Positions 25,749 through 32,226 of a DNA stretch of 32,226 bases are shown one piece after another. Positions within the stretch are counted from its first letter, which is position 1, and every line of letters begins with the position of its first letter. Below the pieces are notes generated by a model. The model made no database searches. It saw nothing but the letters and a program-made list of their open reading frames with translations, and was not told the origin of the DNA. Origin of the DNA: Planctomycetaceae bacterium (GTDB lineage: Bacteria; Planctomycetota; Planctomycetia; Pirellulales; Pirellulaceae); the NCBI GenBank assembly GCA_002726515.1, contig PBTE01000162.1:1-32226 (forward strand), written 5' to 3'. Made by a program: the position numbers and the translations under genes.

Positions 25749-26321
25749 GGCTGTTTCCTTCGTTGTTAAGGGGGCAATTTGTGTTCGATTTCAACTCTCT
25801 ACCTGTCCCAGCGAAAATGGTGCTCATCTGTTACACAAATTCGTGCTTGTTTTTTGCGGCACTGTCTTTTTGCGAAAACAGCGCTGACCGTCAGAATTAA
25901 TCTGAGGAAGGCTTTTACGATGTAAAAGTGTCCTCGGCAGCGATTGCGGGCACCCGTCGCTCCTCCCTGACGCCGCTGGCGCAGTCTGCCGGTGATGAAC
26001 CACGGCAAAGCATTCTCACGTGGTGTTCGGAATCCACACGCTCGTTGAAAACCCTCATGACGTCGTAGTGGCCAGTCCGCGGGAAAGTCCGGCCTCGCTG
26101 CGCGAAGTACCCTTGCCTTGCTGGACGTCAGACGCAGGATCCATGTCGACGGGTTTGAGAAGACTGTGTCATTGAAAACTGACGGGGAACAGATCAACAA
26201 AGTGTCCAGGCGTTTTCCCGATCGGTTGCAACACACCTGGTGAAACTGGCAGAACACCGTGGCACCCGTTCGGCAGAATTACCGCGAATCAGGGCGTTTT
26301 GTAGCGACCGGGGCCGAAAAT

Positions 26322-26349
26322 TTGACAGGTCATTTATGTCATTTAAAAT
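26322..26349 (+). promoter_or_regulatory. Strong promoter candidate for the haloperoxidase gene
   Basis: Perfect TTGACA (26322-26327), 16-base spacer, then TAAAAT (26344-26349), one mismatch from consensus. The start would be near 26356, giving a leader of ~240 bases to ATG 26598. Confidence 0.55.
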
Positions 26350-26425
26350 AAATATTGGTCTCCGGAGAGATCAGGCTGGGGTATTCTCCCACGGGTCGGA
26401 GGTGGCAGAGACTCGACTGTTCTTT

Positions 26426-26449
26426 AATGGCACTTGATCAAGTGACATT
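26426..26449. promoter_or_regulatory. 24-bp near-perfect palindrome, possible operator
   Basis: The core is the 14-bp perfect palindrome CACTTGATCAAGTG (26431-26444). AATG and CATT extend it with a single mismatched pair (G/A). It lies about 70 bases past the expected start site, inside the haloperoxidase leader. A homodimeric regulator site is likely. Confidence 0.55.
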
Positions 26450-26597
26450 CGCCTTGCAGAACCCGTGGATGAAGGGGCCTGCGTTGATTTTTTGAATTTG
26501 TCTCAGTAGCGTCATTCACGCTGACTCGTTCTCGAAGAGATGTAATGCGAACAGGTTGGCGATCATTGCCCCACAGGGTCTACAACAGGTAAAGCTG

Positions 26598-28589
26598 ATG
26601 ACCAGACAGACAGGGCGAAAGTACCCGTGGAAGTCCATTGTGACTTTCACCTTCGTGGTGATGGCGTGGACGCCGTTTTCCGCGGATGCCCAAACGTCTG
26701 TGGCCAACCAGTGGAACGAGGCATTGCTGAACGCCATTCGTATCGATTTTCCCGCACCGACAGTTCACTCCAGAAATTTGTATCACACGAGCGCCGCCAT
26801 GTACGACGCCTGGGCGGCATTTGATGATACGGCACGGGGCAGATTTTTCGTCGAAAAGCACACTGCAGCCGACGTGCAGGCGGCCCGCAGGGAAGCGGTC
26901 AGCTACGCTGCCTACGGTATTCTGTTTCATCGGTATTCCCTGGCAGTCGATCCCGACACATCGCTCGACAGTTTCGACCAGCTGATGGGGGAATTGGGGT
27001 ATGACATCAATGTCGCCACGACGGTGGGGAGCAGCCCGGCCGCTATCGGAAATCGCATCGCTCAGACGATCCTGGACGCCACGCTCTACGACGGGGCCAA
27101 TGAAGACTACTCCTATGAGGACAACACCGACTATGTACCAAGCAACGTCCCGATGCTTGTAGATTATCCTGCGGTGACCGGGCCGGACGGGGATCCACTT
27201 GCCCAGCCCAGCCGTTGGCAACCGTTGTTTATTGACTCCTTCACAGCGCAAAACGGGTTGGTTTCCGGTTCTGACCTGCAAACCTACGTCGGTCCCCACT
27301 GGGGCAATGTGGAAACGTTTTCCCTGGGGAGGAGTGGCAATCCGGATCCTCATCGTTGGTCGAACATCGATCCGGGGCCACCACCCCAGTTCGGCAGTTC
27401 CGAATATGTCGAGCAAACGTTGGACGTGATCCGTTACAGTAGCCACCTCGATCCCAACGAGGGTCAGGGCGCTGAGATGATCAACATTTCTCCAAGCATC
27501 TACGGAAACCGGCTCCTGGGAACCCACGAGGATCGAGGTTATTCAGAGAACCCCGTTACCCATCAGGCGTACGCGGACAATTTTGTGAAAAGATCCGATC
27601 ATGGCAGGGTGTTGGCCGAGTTCTGGGCCGACGGTCCTGAATCGGAAACACCGCCCGGACACTGGAACGTCCTTGCGAACGAGGTGTCTGGACACCCCTT
27701 GCTGGTGAAACGCGTTGGTGGCGTCGGACCGGTCGTCGACGATTTGGAGTGGGACATTAAACTCGGTTTTGCCCTGAATGGAGCTGTGCATGACGCTGCC
27801 GTGGCAGCGTGGGGAAGCAAACGCCAGTACGACTATGTCAGGCCCATCACAATGATTCGCTACATGGGCAGTTTGGGGCAGTCGTCGAACCCGAGTGCCG
27901 CCTCTTATCATTCCGATGGATTGCCCCTGGAGGCGGGACTTGTTGAACTGATTACGAGTGAATCCATTGCAGCGGGCGGGAAACATCGAAACGCTTACCT
28001 GAACGCCAATCGCGACCACAATAACGACTTTTTCGAACACTTTACGGAGGCCGAATTAGTTGACAAAGTGGTTGTCCTCTCCTGGAACCATGAACCAGAT
28101 GACCCGACGACGGAAGTCGGTGGCTGTGACTGGATCCTCGCCGAAAACTGGGTTCCGTACCAGCAGGACAATTTTGTGACCCCGGCGTTTGCGGCCTACG
28201 TCTCGGGCCACAGTACGTTCAGTCGTGCCGGGGCGGAGGTGTTGTCCTTGTTTACCGGTAGCGAATATTTTCCGGGCGGGATGGGTGAGATGACGTTTAC
28301 ACAAGATGAGTTTCTGGACTTCGAATTAGGGCCGTCAGGGGACGTGACGCTGCAGTGGGCAACCTACTACGACGCGGCTGACGAGGCCGGCATCTCGAGG
28401 TTGTGGGGAGGAATTCATGTTCCGGTGGATGATTTCGGCGGCCGGGTCATGGGGTCTTCGATCGGTGTGGAGGCATATTCCCTGGCGAACTTATATTTTC
28501 AAGGAGTGCCCGAACCTTCCACGTTGTTGCTGGTGACCACCGGCGGCCTGCTGTTTCTGGGTTTGACTGGCACCTGGCGACGGGCATGA
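26598..28589 (+). CDS. Secreted vanadium-type haloperoxidase (PAP2 superfamily) with PEP-CTERM-type tail
   Basis: 663 residues from ATG 26598; an in-frame ATG at 26556 is less likely since MTRQTGRKYPWKSIVTFTFVVMAW gives a normal signal peptide. The vanadate-binding residues are all present with V-haloperoxidase spacing: Lys408 and Arg415 (KRQYDYVR, 7 apart), Ser536-Gly537-His538 (SGHSTF), and Arg601 and His607 (RLWGGIH, 6 apart). Family enzymes oxidise halides with peroxide or act as acid phosphatases; the exact halide cannot be read. The C-terminus is VPEPSTLLLVTTGGLLFLG plus a basic end, so it is probably sorted to the surface. Promoter and palindrome lie upstream. It converges with the amidase over 65 bp. 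Confidence 0.9.
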   Translation: MTRQTGRKYPWKSIVTFTFVVMAWTPFSADAQTSVANQWNEALLNAIRIDFPAPTVHSRNLYHTSAAMYDAWAAFDDTARGRFFVEKHTAADVQAARREAVSYAAYGILFHRYSLAVDPDTSLDSFDQLMGELGYDINVATTVGSSPAAIGNRIAQTILDATLYDGANEDYSYEDNTDYVPSNVPMLVDYPAVTGPDGDPLAQPSRWQPLFIDSFTAQNGLVSGSDLQTYVGPHWGNVETFSLGRSGNPDPHRWSNIDPGPPPQFGSSEYVEQTLDVIRYSSHLDPNEGQGAEMINISPSIYGNRLLGTHEDRGYSENPVTHQAYADNFVKRSDHGRVLAEFWADGPESETPPGHWNVLANEVSGHPLLVKRVGGVGPVVDDLEWDIKLGFALNGAVHDAAVAAWGSKRQYDYVRPITMIRYMGSLGQSSNPSAASYHSDGLPLEAGLVELITSESIAAGGKHRNAYLNANRDHNNDFFEHFTEAELVDKVVVLSWNHEPDDPTTEVGGCDWILAENWVPYQQDNFVTPAFAAYVSGHSTFSRAGAEVLSLFTGSEYFPGGMGEMTFTQDEFLDFELGPSGDVTLQWATYYDAADEAGISRLWGGIHVPVDDFGGRVMGSSIGVEAYSLANLYFQGVPEPSTLLLVTTGGLLFLGLTGTWRRA

Positions 28590-28654
28590 AAACCATCGAT
28601 TACTGATGTGTTCTGTTTTGCAGACTCTGATCTGCTCAAGGGAATCCATATTGT

Positions 28655-30061
28655 TCAGCCGGAAAAAGCCGGTGGCTTTCCCAGTCGTTCGTTGGCGTTG
28701 CCCAGCAGTCTCTCAACGCACAGCGCGATAGAAAGAAGCTTGTCCTCGCCATGGCGAGGCGCCAGAAATTGCAGTCCCACAGGCAGCCCGGCGGCATCCA
28801 GTCCTACCGGCAAAGTGATCGAACACAGCCCCAGGGCGTTTCCAACGTAAGTGTTGCGCAGTGCCTTCAGGTTGGAGGGTCGGTAGCCTTCCACTTCCGC
28901 GACATCCTGCAGCCGGGGGGGTGTGATAGGTACGGTGGGGCTCGCGACGACGTCGCATGTTTCAAATCGTGCCGGCGCACTCCGCTGCAGTTGGCAGATC
29001 AGGCGGCGCTGCTTCAGGTAATCGATGGCCGATACAGATTGAATGTTCGCGAAAATGTGGGCAACGAGCGGGTCCAGCGTGTCCTGCCAAGCGGGCAATT
29101 CGGAAGCCAGGAATTCTCCAAATTCAGCCTCGCCGACAACGCTGGTATTCAGCAAGTGCACAGCCCCATGGACTTCTGGCAGGTTACTGCTGGTAATGCG
29201 AACACCTTTTTCTCCGAGTTCATTCAAGGCGATTTGCACGGCATCGACAATACCCGGGTCGCAGTCTTCCCACAAAGCCGGGTCACCGGTGCCGATCACA
29301 AAGTCTGTCGGGTCACAGGCATCAACCCGGGAGATGCTTTGTGAAGCACCGCTTACCTCTTCCGCGTCAATGGCGACGAAGGCGAAGGCCGCATCAGCCA
29401 CGGTACGGGTCAGTATCCCGGCGGTATCGAGTGTTGGGCTCAACGGGAAAATGCCGGTCAGAGACCAGCGACCGAAACTGGTCTTCAGGCCGACACTTCC
29501 GGTCATGCTTGCCGGAACACGAACGGAACCTCCGGTATCAGAACCCAATGCAACCAGTGCCGATCCCTCCAGCAGACTCACACCGGCACCGCTGCTGGAG
29601 CCACCGGGTACACGATGAGTTTTGCCGTCCCAGGGATTGCGCGGAGTGCCCCAATGACTGTTGACACCCAGGCCTCCACAAGCAAATTCAACCGTATGTG
29701 TCTTACCGGTAAAGACCGCGTGTTGGTCACGCAAGCAGCGAACAAAAGGTCCTTCCACACACAACTTGTCCGGCAGGTGGCGCGGGGAACCCGCGAAGAT
29801 TTCCATGCCTGAAACAGCATAAATGTCCTTGATGGAAACCGGTACACCTTGGAGCGGACCAAGGTCCCGTGCGTCTGCGAAGGCGTTGTCCGCTTGAATC
29901 GCCATACCACGTGCGACGTCGGGCTGCCAGGACTTGTAAGCACCCAGGAGTTCGTTGCGACTGTCGATGCAGGCTTCGGTCAATTCAGCAGCTTTCAGTT
30001 TGCCTTCGCGAAAAGCGATGGCAATCTCTTCCAGGGAAAGAGTTTCGGGATCTGATTTCAC
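28655..30061 (-). CDS. Amidase signature family enzyme (full length)
   Basis: 468 residues, GTG at 30061 with AAGGTG 10 bases upstream. The triad is complete: Lys78 (SIKD), cis-Ser155 (GGSSSG) and nucleophile Ser179 (SDTGGSVR), with the family's 24-residue separation. No signal peptide. It is a distinct amidase from the one at 1-1387 (short N-terminus, different loops). Near the D-threonine-aldolase-like gene (divergent, 648 bp apart), it may take part in catabolism of amides or N-acylated amino acids, but that rests on proximity. GatA is unlikely because no gatB or gatC is present. Confidence 0.92.
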   Translation of the reverse strand: MKSDPETLSLEEIAIAFREGKLKAAELTEACIDSRNELLGAYKSWQPDVARGMAIQADNAFADARDLGPLQGVPVSIKDIYAVSGMEIFAGSPRHLPDKLCVEGPFVRCLRDQHAVFTGKTHTVEFACGGLGVNSHWGTPRNPWDGKTHRVPGGSSSGAGVSLLEGSALVALGSDTGGSVRVPASMTGSVGLKTSFGRWSLTGIFPLSPTLDTAGILTRTVADAAFAFVAIDAEEVSGASQSISRVDACDPTDFVIGTGDPALWEDCDPGIVDAVQIALNELGEKGVRITSSNLPEVHGAVHLLNTSVVGEAEFGEFLASELPAWQDTLDPLVAHIFANIQSVSAIDYLKQRRLICQLQRSAPARFETCDVVASPTVPITPPRLQDVAEVEGYRPSNLKALRNTYVGNALGLCSITLPVGLDAAGLPVGLQFLAPRHGEDKLLSIALCVERLLGNANERLGKPPAFSG

Positions 30062-30709
30062 AACGACACACCTTACTGGTTAGGTTGAGTTGGTTGATTC
30101 ACACAGCCCGGGAAGGGGGCGTCGGCAAAGTTCGGATTTTCGGTTTATCTTCGTGGGAAAAGAAAACAGAGTGAAAACGACCGGTCCGGCGGAACATCTG
30201 TTAATTATCTGTCGATGATCCAATGGGGTGACAAGCCTAGTTTGAAAACCGGGTGGGACGGCGTCAAGCACGGTTTGACAGACGTCTTCCCTGCCGACGA
30301 CTTGTTTCCGGGGATTGTGGCAAGACCCTGGAGGAATCACTTGCAGCAGTTCATCGAAGGTCCACCACCCCGCCATGGCACCAACAGCTGGCCGGTTTGG
30401 AACACTTCACCACGTCTGACCCGTCAGCCCGGCTTTCCTTTGATCAGCCTGTTTTCTTTCTGGTGTCGCAACGCCTGCTCCCGCTTGCTCCGGTTGCATG
30501 GACCTGTAGTTTTTGCGACGCTGGTAGGCAATAACGACCAAGCCGCCGGGGACTGGAATCTGCCCTGCTGAGCACCAGGAGCCATTCGAGACGCTTGTCA
30601 GTGCTTTTTGTGAAGCCTGTCATACCGGGGCCAATTTGTCTTCAACAGGCCCAGCGGGTTTGGCCGGGATGCCCGAATCAACAATCAGCCAGGACCGGGA
30701 AATTTACTT
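30062..30709. other. Divergent spacer with no supported gene
   Basis: 648 bp between amidase (-) and PLP enzyme (+). A TTGACA at 30270-30275 has no -10 partner that I accept. Open frames 30080-30376 (-) and 30215-30571 (+) overlap and are unlike any family I know. Confidence 0.55.
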
Positions 30710-31807
30710 ATGACACATGACACCGATTTCGTCGGACATTCCATTAACGATGTTGACACCCCGGCCCTGTGGGTCGACCTGGACGCGTTGGAGAGCAACA
30801 TTGCGAGAATGGTTGCACTCTGCGGTCAGCACCAGGTTTTTTGGCGACCACATGTCAAGGCATGTAAGGCACCCGGTCTGGCTCAGCGGCTTTTGCGTGG
30901 TGGAGCCTGTGGTGTCACCTGCGCCAAAGTGAGCGAGGCGGAGGCAATGTTGGCCGGCGGTGTCAACGACATTCTGATCGCCAACGTCGTGGTGGGAATG
31001 CAGAAAATATCCAGGTTGGTGGAAGTGGCCCGTGCTGCTCGCCTGGCGGTCGCGTGCGACGACGAATCCAATATTCGAGAGATCTCTCGGGCCGCTTCAG
31101 AAGCTGCTGTGACTGTGGATGTGCTTGTGGACGTCAACGTGGGTGTTAACCGTTGCGGCGTCACCCCTTCTCAAGCGCCCGGGCTGGCGCGGCTTGTGAG
31201 CGATCTTCCCGGGCTTCGCTTGCGTGGCCTGATGGGCTACGAAGGGCACATCATGAAGTTGGAACCCGAGGAGAAAGCGACTGCCTCAGCCGTGGTAGCG
31301 AAGATCCTTGCTGAAGCACGCGACCTCTTGCGGGCGGCCGGTTATGAACCGGAAATCCTTTCAGGAGGTGGCAGTGGTAACTACTGGCATGCCGCCTCGC
31401 TGGGAACGATCAATGAGTTACAGGCCGGAGGCGGAGCGTTAATGGACGTCACCTACCACGATGAAATGCATTTGCCCGGTCACCAATTTGCGCTATTCGT
31501 TAACGCGCAGGTTGTTTCCACCGCAATTGCAGGACGGGTGACTCTGGATTCCGGCTGGAAAACGACTGGTTGCCAGACCGGGTTACCGAGAATTATTTCC
31601 CACGAGGGCGCCGAGGTGCTGGAACTACATGCGGAGCACGGTGTGGTGGTTCTGGAGGACGGTGTGAAATTAAGTCCGGCCGAGAGGGTCACGATGGTTC
31701 CCCACTATAGCGACACCACGGTACTGCTCCACCGCGAGATGTATGCCGTTCGCGATGGAAAAATCGAGGCCTGCTGGCCCATTACAGCTGCCGGGGCGCT
31801 GCGCTAG
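30710..31807 (+). CDS. PLP fold-type III enzyme, D-threonine aldolase / D-serine dehydratase-like
   Basis: 365 residues, ATG 30710. The N-terminal alanine-racemase-like barrel has DTPALWVDLDALESNI and the PLP lysine Lys50 in RPHVKACKAP. GGGSGNYW (~220-226) sits where phosphate-binding loops occur. The C-terminal beta domain normally carries a divalent metal site with an H-x-C or H-x-D pair; here the segment is VPHYSDTTVLLH with His332 and Asp335, so the pair is shifted. It may cleave D-beta-hydroxy amino acids or deaminate D-serine. The cytoplasm is expected. It converges with an amidohydrolase gene across 29 bp and is divergent from the amidase. Confidence 0.88.
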   Translation: MTHDTDFVGHSINDVDTPALWVDLDALESNIARMVALCGQHQVFWRPHVKACKAPGLAQRLLRGGACGVTCAKVSEAEAMLAGGVNDILIANVVVGMQKISRLVEVARAARLAVACDDESNIREISRAASEAAVTVDVLVDVNVGVNRCGVTPSQAPGLARLVSDLPGLRLRGLMGYEGHIMKLEPEEKATASAVVAKILAEARDLLRAAGYEPEILSGGGSGNYWHAASLGTINELQAGGGALMDVTYHDEMHLPGHQFALFVNAQVVSTAIAGRVTLDSGWKTTGCQTGLPRIISHEGAEVLELHAEHGVVVLEDGVKLSPAERVTMVPHYSDTTVLLHREMYAVRDGKIEACWPITAAGALR

Positions 31808-31836
31808 TTCCGGTCGCCCGCTGCGACATTGTCGTG

Positions 31837-32226
31837 TCAGTAAGTGGAGGGGGCAACACAATCGGCACGCTGACCGTTTTTGAACACCATGACCGGTACC
31901 AGTCGCTGATTCGCCACGCGTTCCTGATGTTTTACGTCCCGCAGGTGAAAACTTCCGTGTTCCAGTCGGAGCAGGGTGACATCTGCCTGGCGACCCGCTG
32001 CCAAGCGACCGAAACGATCTGACAATCGCATTGCCTGGGCCGGTTCGAGCGTGGTGGCGCGGATCACCTTCTCCAGGGGTAACCCCAGGTACAGGAATTT
32101 GCTCATTGTGGTCGTCAGGTCGAACACCGGGCCGTGAAGATTGAATTTGTGGATGTCCGTACTGATCGTGTCGGGCCAGAAGTCGTGTTGCTGGCAGGCC
32201 GGTTCAGCGATGTTCCAGTCGAAGGC
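31837..32226 (-). CDS. C-terminal part of an amidohydrolase-type metalloenzyme, cut by the window edge
   Basis: The frame is open to the window end and codes for about 129 residues in view. The start in view reads AFDWNIAEPACQQHDFWP, then DTISTDIHKFNLHG, so the GTG at 32127 is internal. TISTDIH contains the Asp expected as the last metal ligand of the TIM-barrel family. After it, LGLPLEKVIRATTLEPAQAM and GRLAAGRQADVTLL form the usual C-terminal helix and beta return of dihydroorotase, adenine-deaminase and related enzymes. The substrate is unknown; the link with the amidase and PLP enzyme is positional. Confidence 0.85.
   Translation of the reverse strand, partial: AFDWNIAEPACQQHDFWPDTISTDIHKFNLHGPVFDLTTTMSKFLYLGLPLEKVIRATTLEPAQAMRLSDRFGRLAAGRQADVTLLRLEHGSFHLRDVKHQERVANQRLVPVMVFKNGQRADCVAPSTY

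Larger units (their letters stand above)
25749..26597. other. Long intergenic region with hairpin, promoter and palindrome
   Basis: 849 bp between the His-rich gene (-) and the haloperoxidase gene (+). It holds a perfect stem CTTTTAC-GAT-GTAAAAG (25912-25928), the promoter candidate at 26322-26349 and the palindrome at 26426-26449. A 152-codon frame at 25799-26257 (-) is not called: it has no family features. Confidence 0.6.

Noticed and set aside
25799..26257. 152-codon frame on the minus strand
   Set aside because: Rich in Arg and Phe, with no domain and no good ribosome site. I could not decide for coding, so I left it as spacer.
26580..27527. 315-codon minus-strand frame opposite the haloperoxidase
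   Set aside because: Antisense to a gene with complete active-site residues.
28485..28508. ANLYFQG just before VPEP in the haloperoxidase, resembling a viral protease site
   Set aside because: A chance match to a synthetic-construct motif (lacks the Glu of the consensus); the surrounding sequence is normal for the family end.
30215..30571. 118-codon plus-strand frame between amidase and PLP enzyme
   Set aside because: No domain, no signal peptide and overlaps another frame on the minus strand.

Overview
The window looks like a chromosomal segment of a planctomycete (Planctomycetota), probably an aquatic heterotroph. The signs are secreted proteins beginning with the short planctomycete extracellular motif (LSLQALEDRNMFAG), c-type heme domains of the kind common in this phylum, dockerin-like calcium loops joined to C-terminal VPEP-type (PEP-CTERM) sorting tails, an FG-GAP/VCBS propeller protein, and large secreted sugar-active enzymes. 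No rRNA, tRNA, CRISPR array, insertion sequence or phage gene was recognised. Genes are widely spaced on both strands, with few operons.

Layout. 1-1387: 3' part of an amidase cut by the window edge. 1474-5247 (-): a large secreted fusion of a CBM9-like domain, a PQQ-type sugar dehydrogenase and three c-type heme sites. It has no ATG, GTG or TTG where its N-terminus must lie. 5542-7515 (-): secreted alpha/beta-hydrolase of the acetyl-xylan-esterase type. 7722-8111 (+): cupin. 8174-11020 (-): 14-repeat FG-GAP protein. 11417-12238 (+): phytanoyl-CoA-dioxygenase-like enzyme. 12312-14996 (-): membrane glycosyltransferase with a TPR tail. 15469-16404 (-) and 17485-20193 (+): two dockerin/PEP-CTERM proteins flanking a zinc-ribbon protein. 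20397-21893 and 22273-23424 (both -): tandem paralogues built from 22-residue Asp/Gly repeats. 24131-25054 (+): EamA-type transporter. 25488-25748 (-): His-rich secreted peptide. 26598-28589 (+): vanadium-type haloperoxidase with a PEP-CTERM tail. 28655-30061 (-): second amidase. 30710-31807 (+): D-threonine-aldolase/D-serine-dehydratase-like PLP enzyme. 31837-32226 (-): C-terminal part of an amidohydrolase.

Most products are exported. The left third suggests oxidation and de-esterification of sugars or polysaccharides outside the cytoplasm. The middle encodes surface and matrix proteins next to a membrane glycosyltransferase. The right end (amidase, PLP enzyme, amidohydrolase) suggests amide or D-amino-acid catabolism; this is inference from family names and proximity only.

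The most unusual items are the pair of 22-residue-repeat solenoid proteins, duplicated together with their leaders and terminators, and the apparent AUC start of the heme/PQQ fusion. Several palindromes sit at or near promoter-like sequences, notably at 26426-26449, 5378-5397 and 17304-17356.
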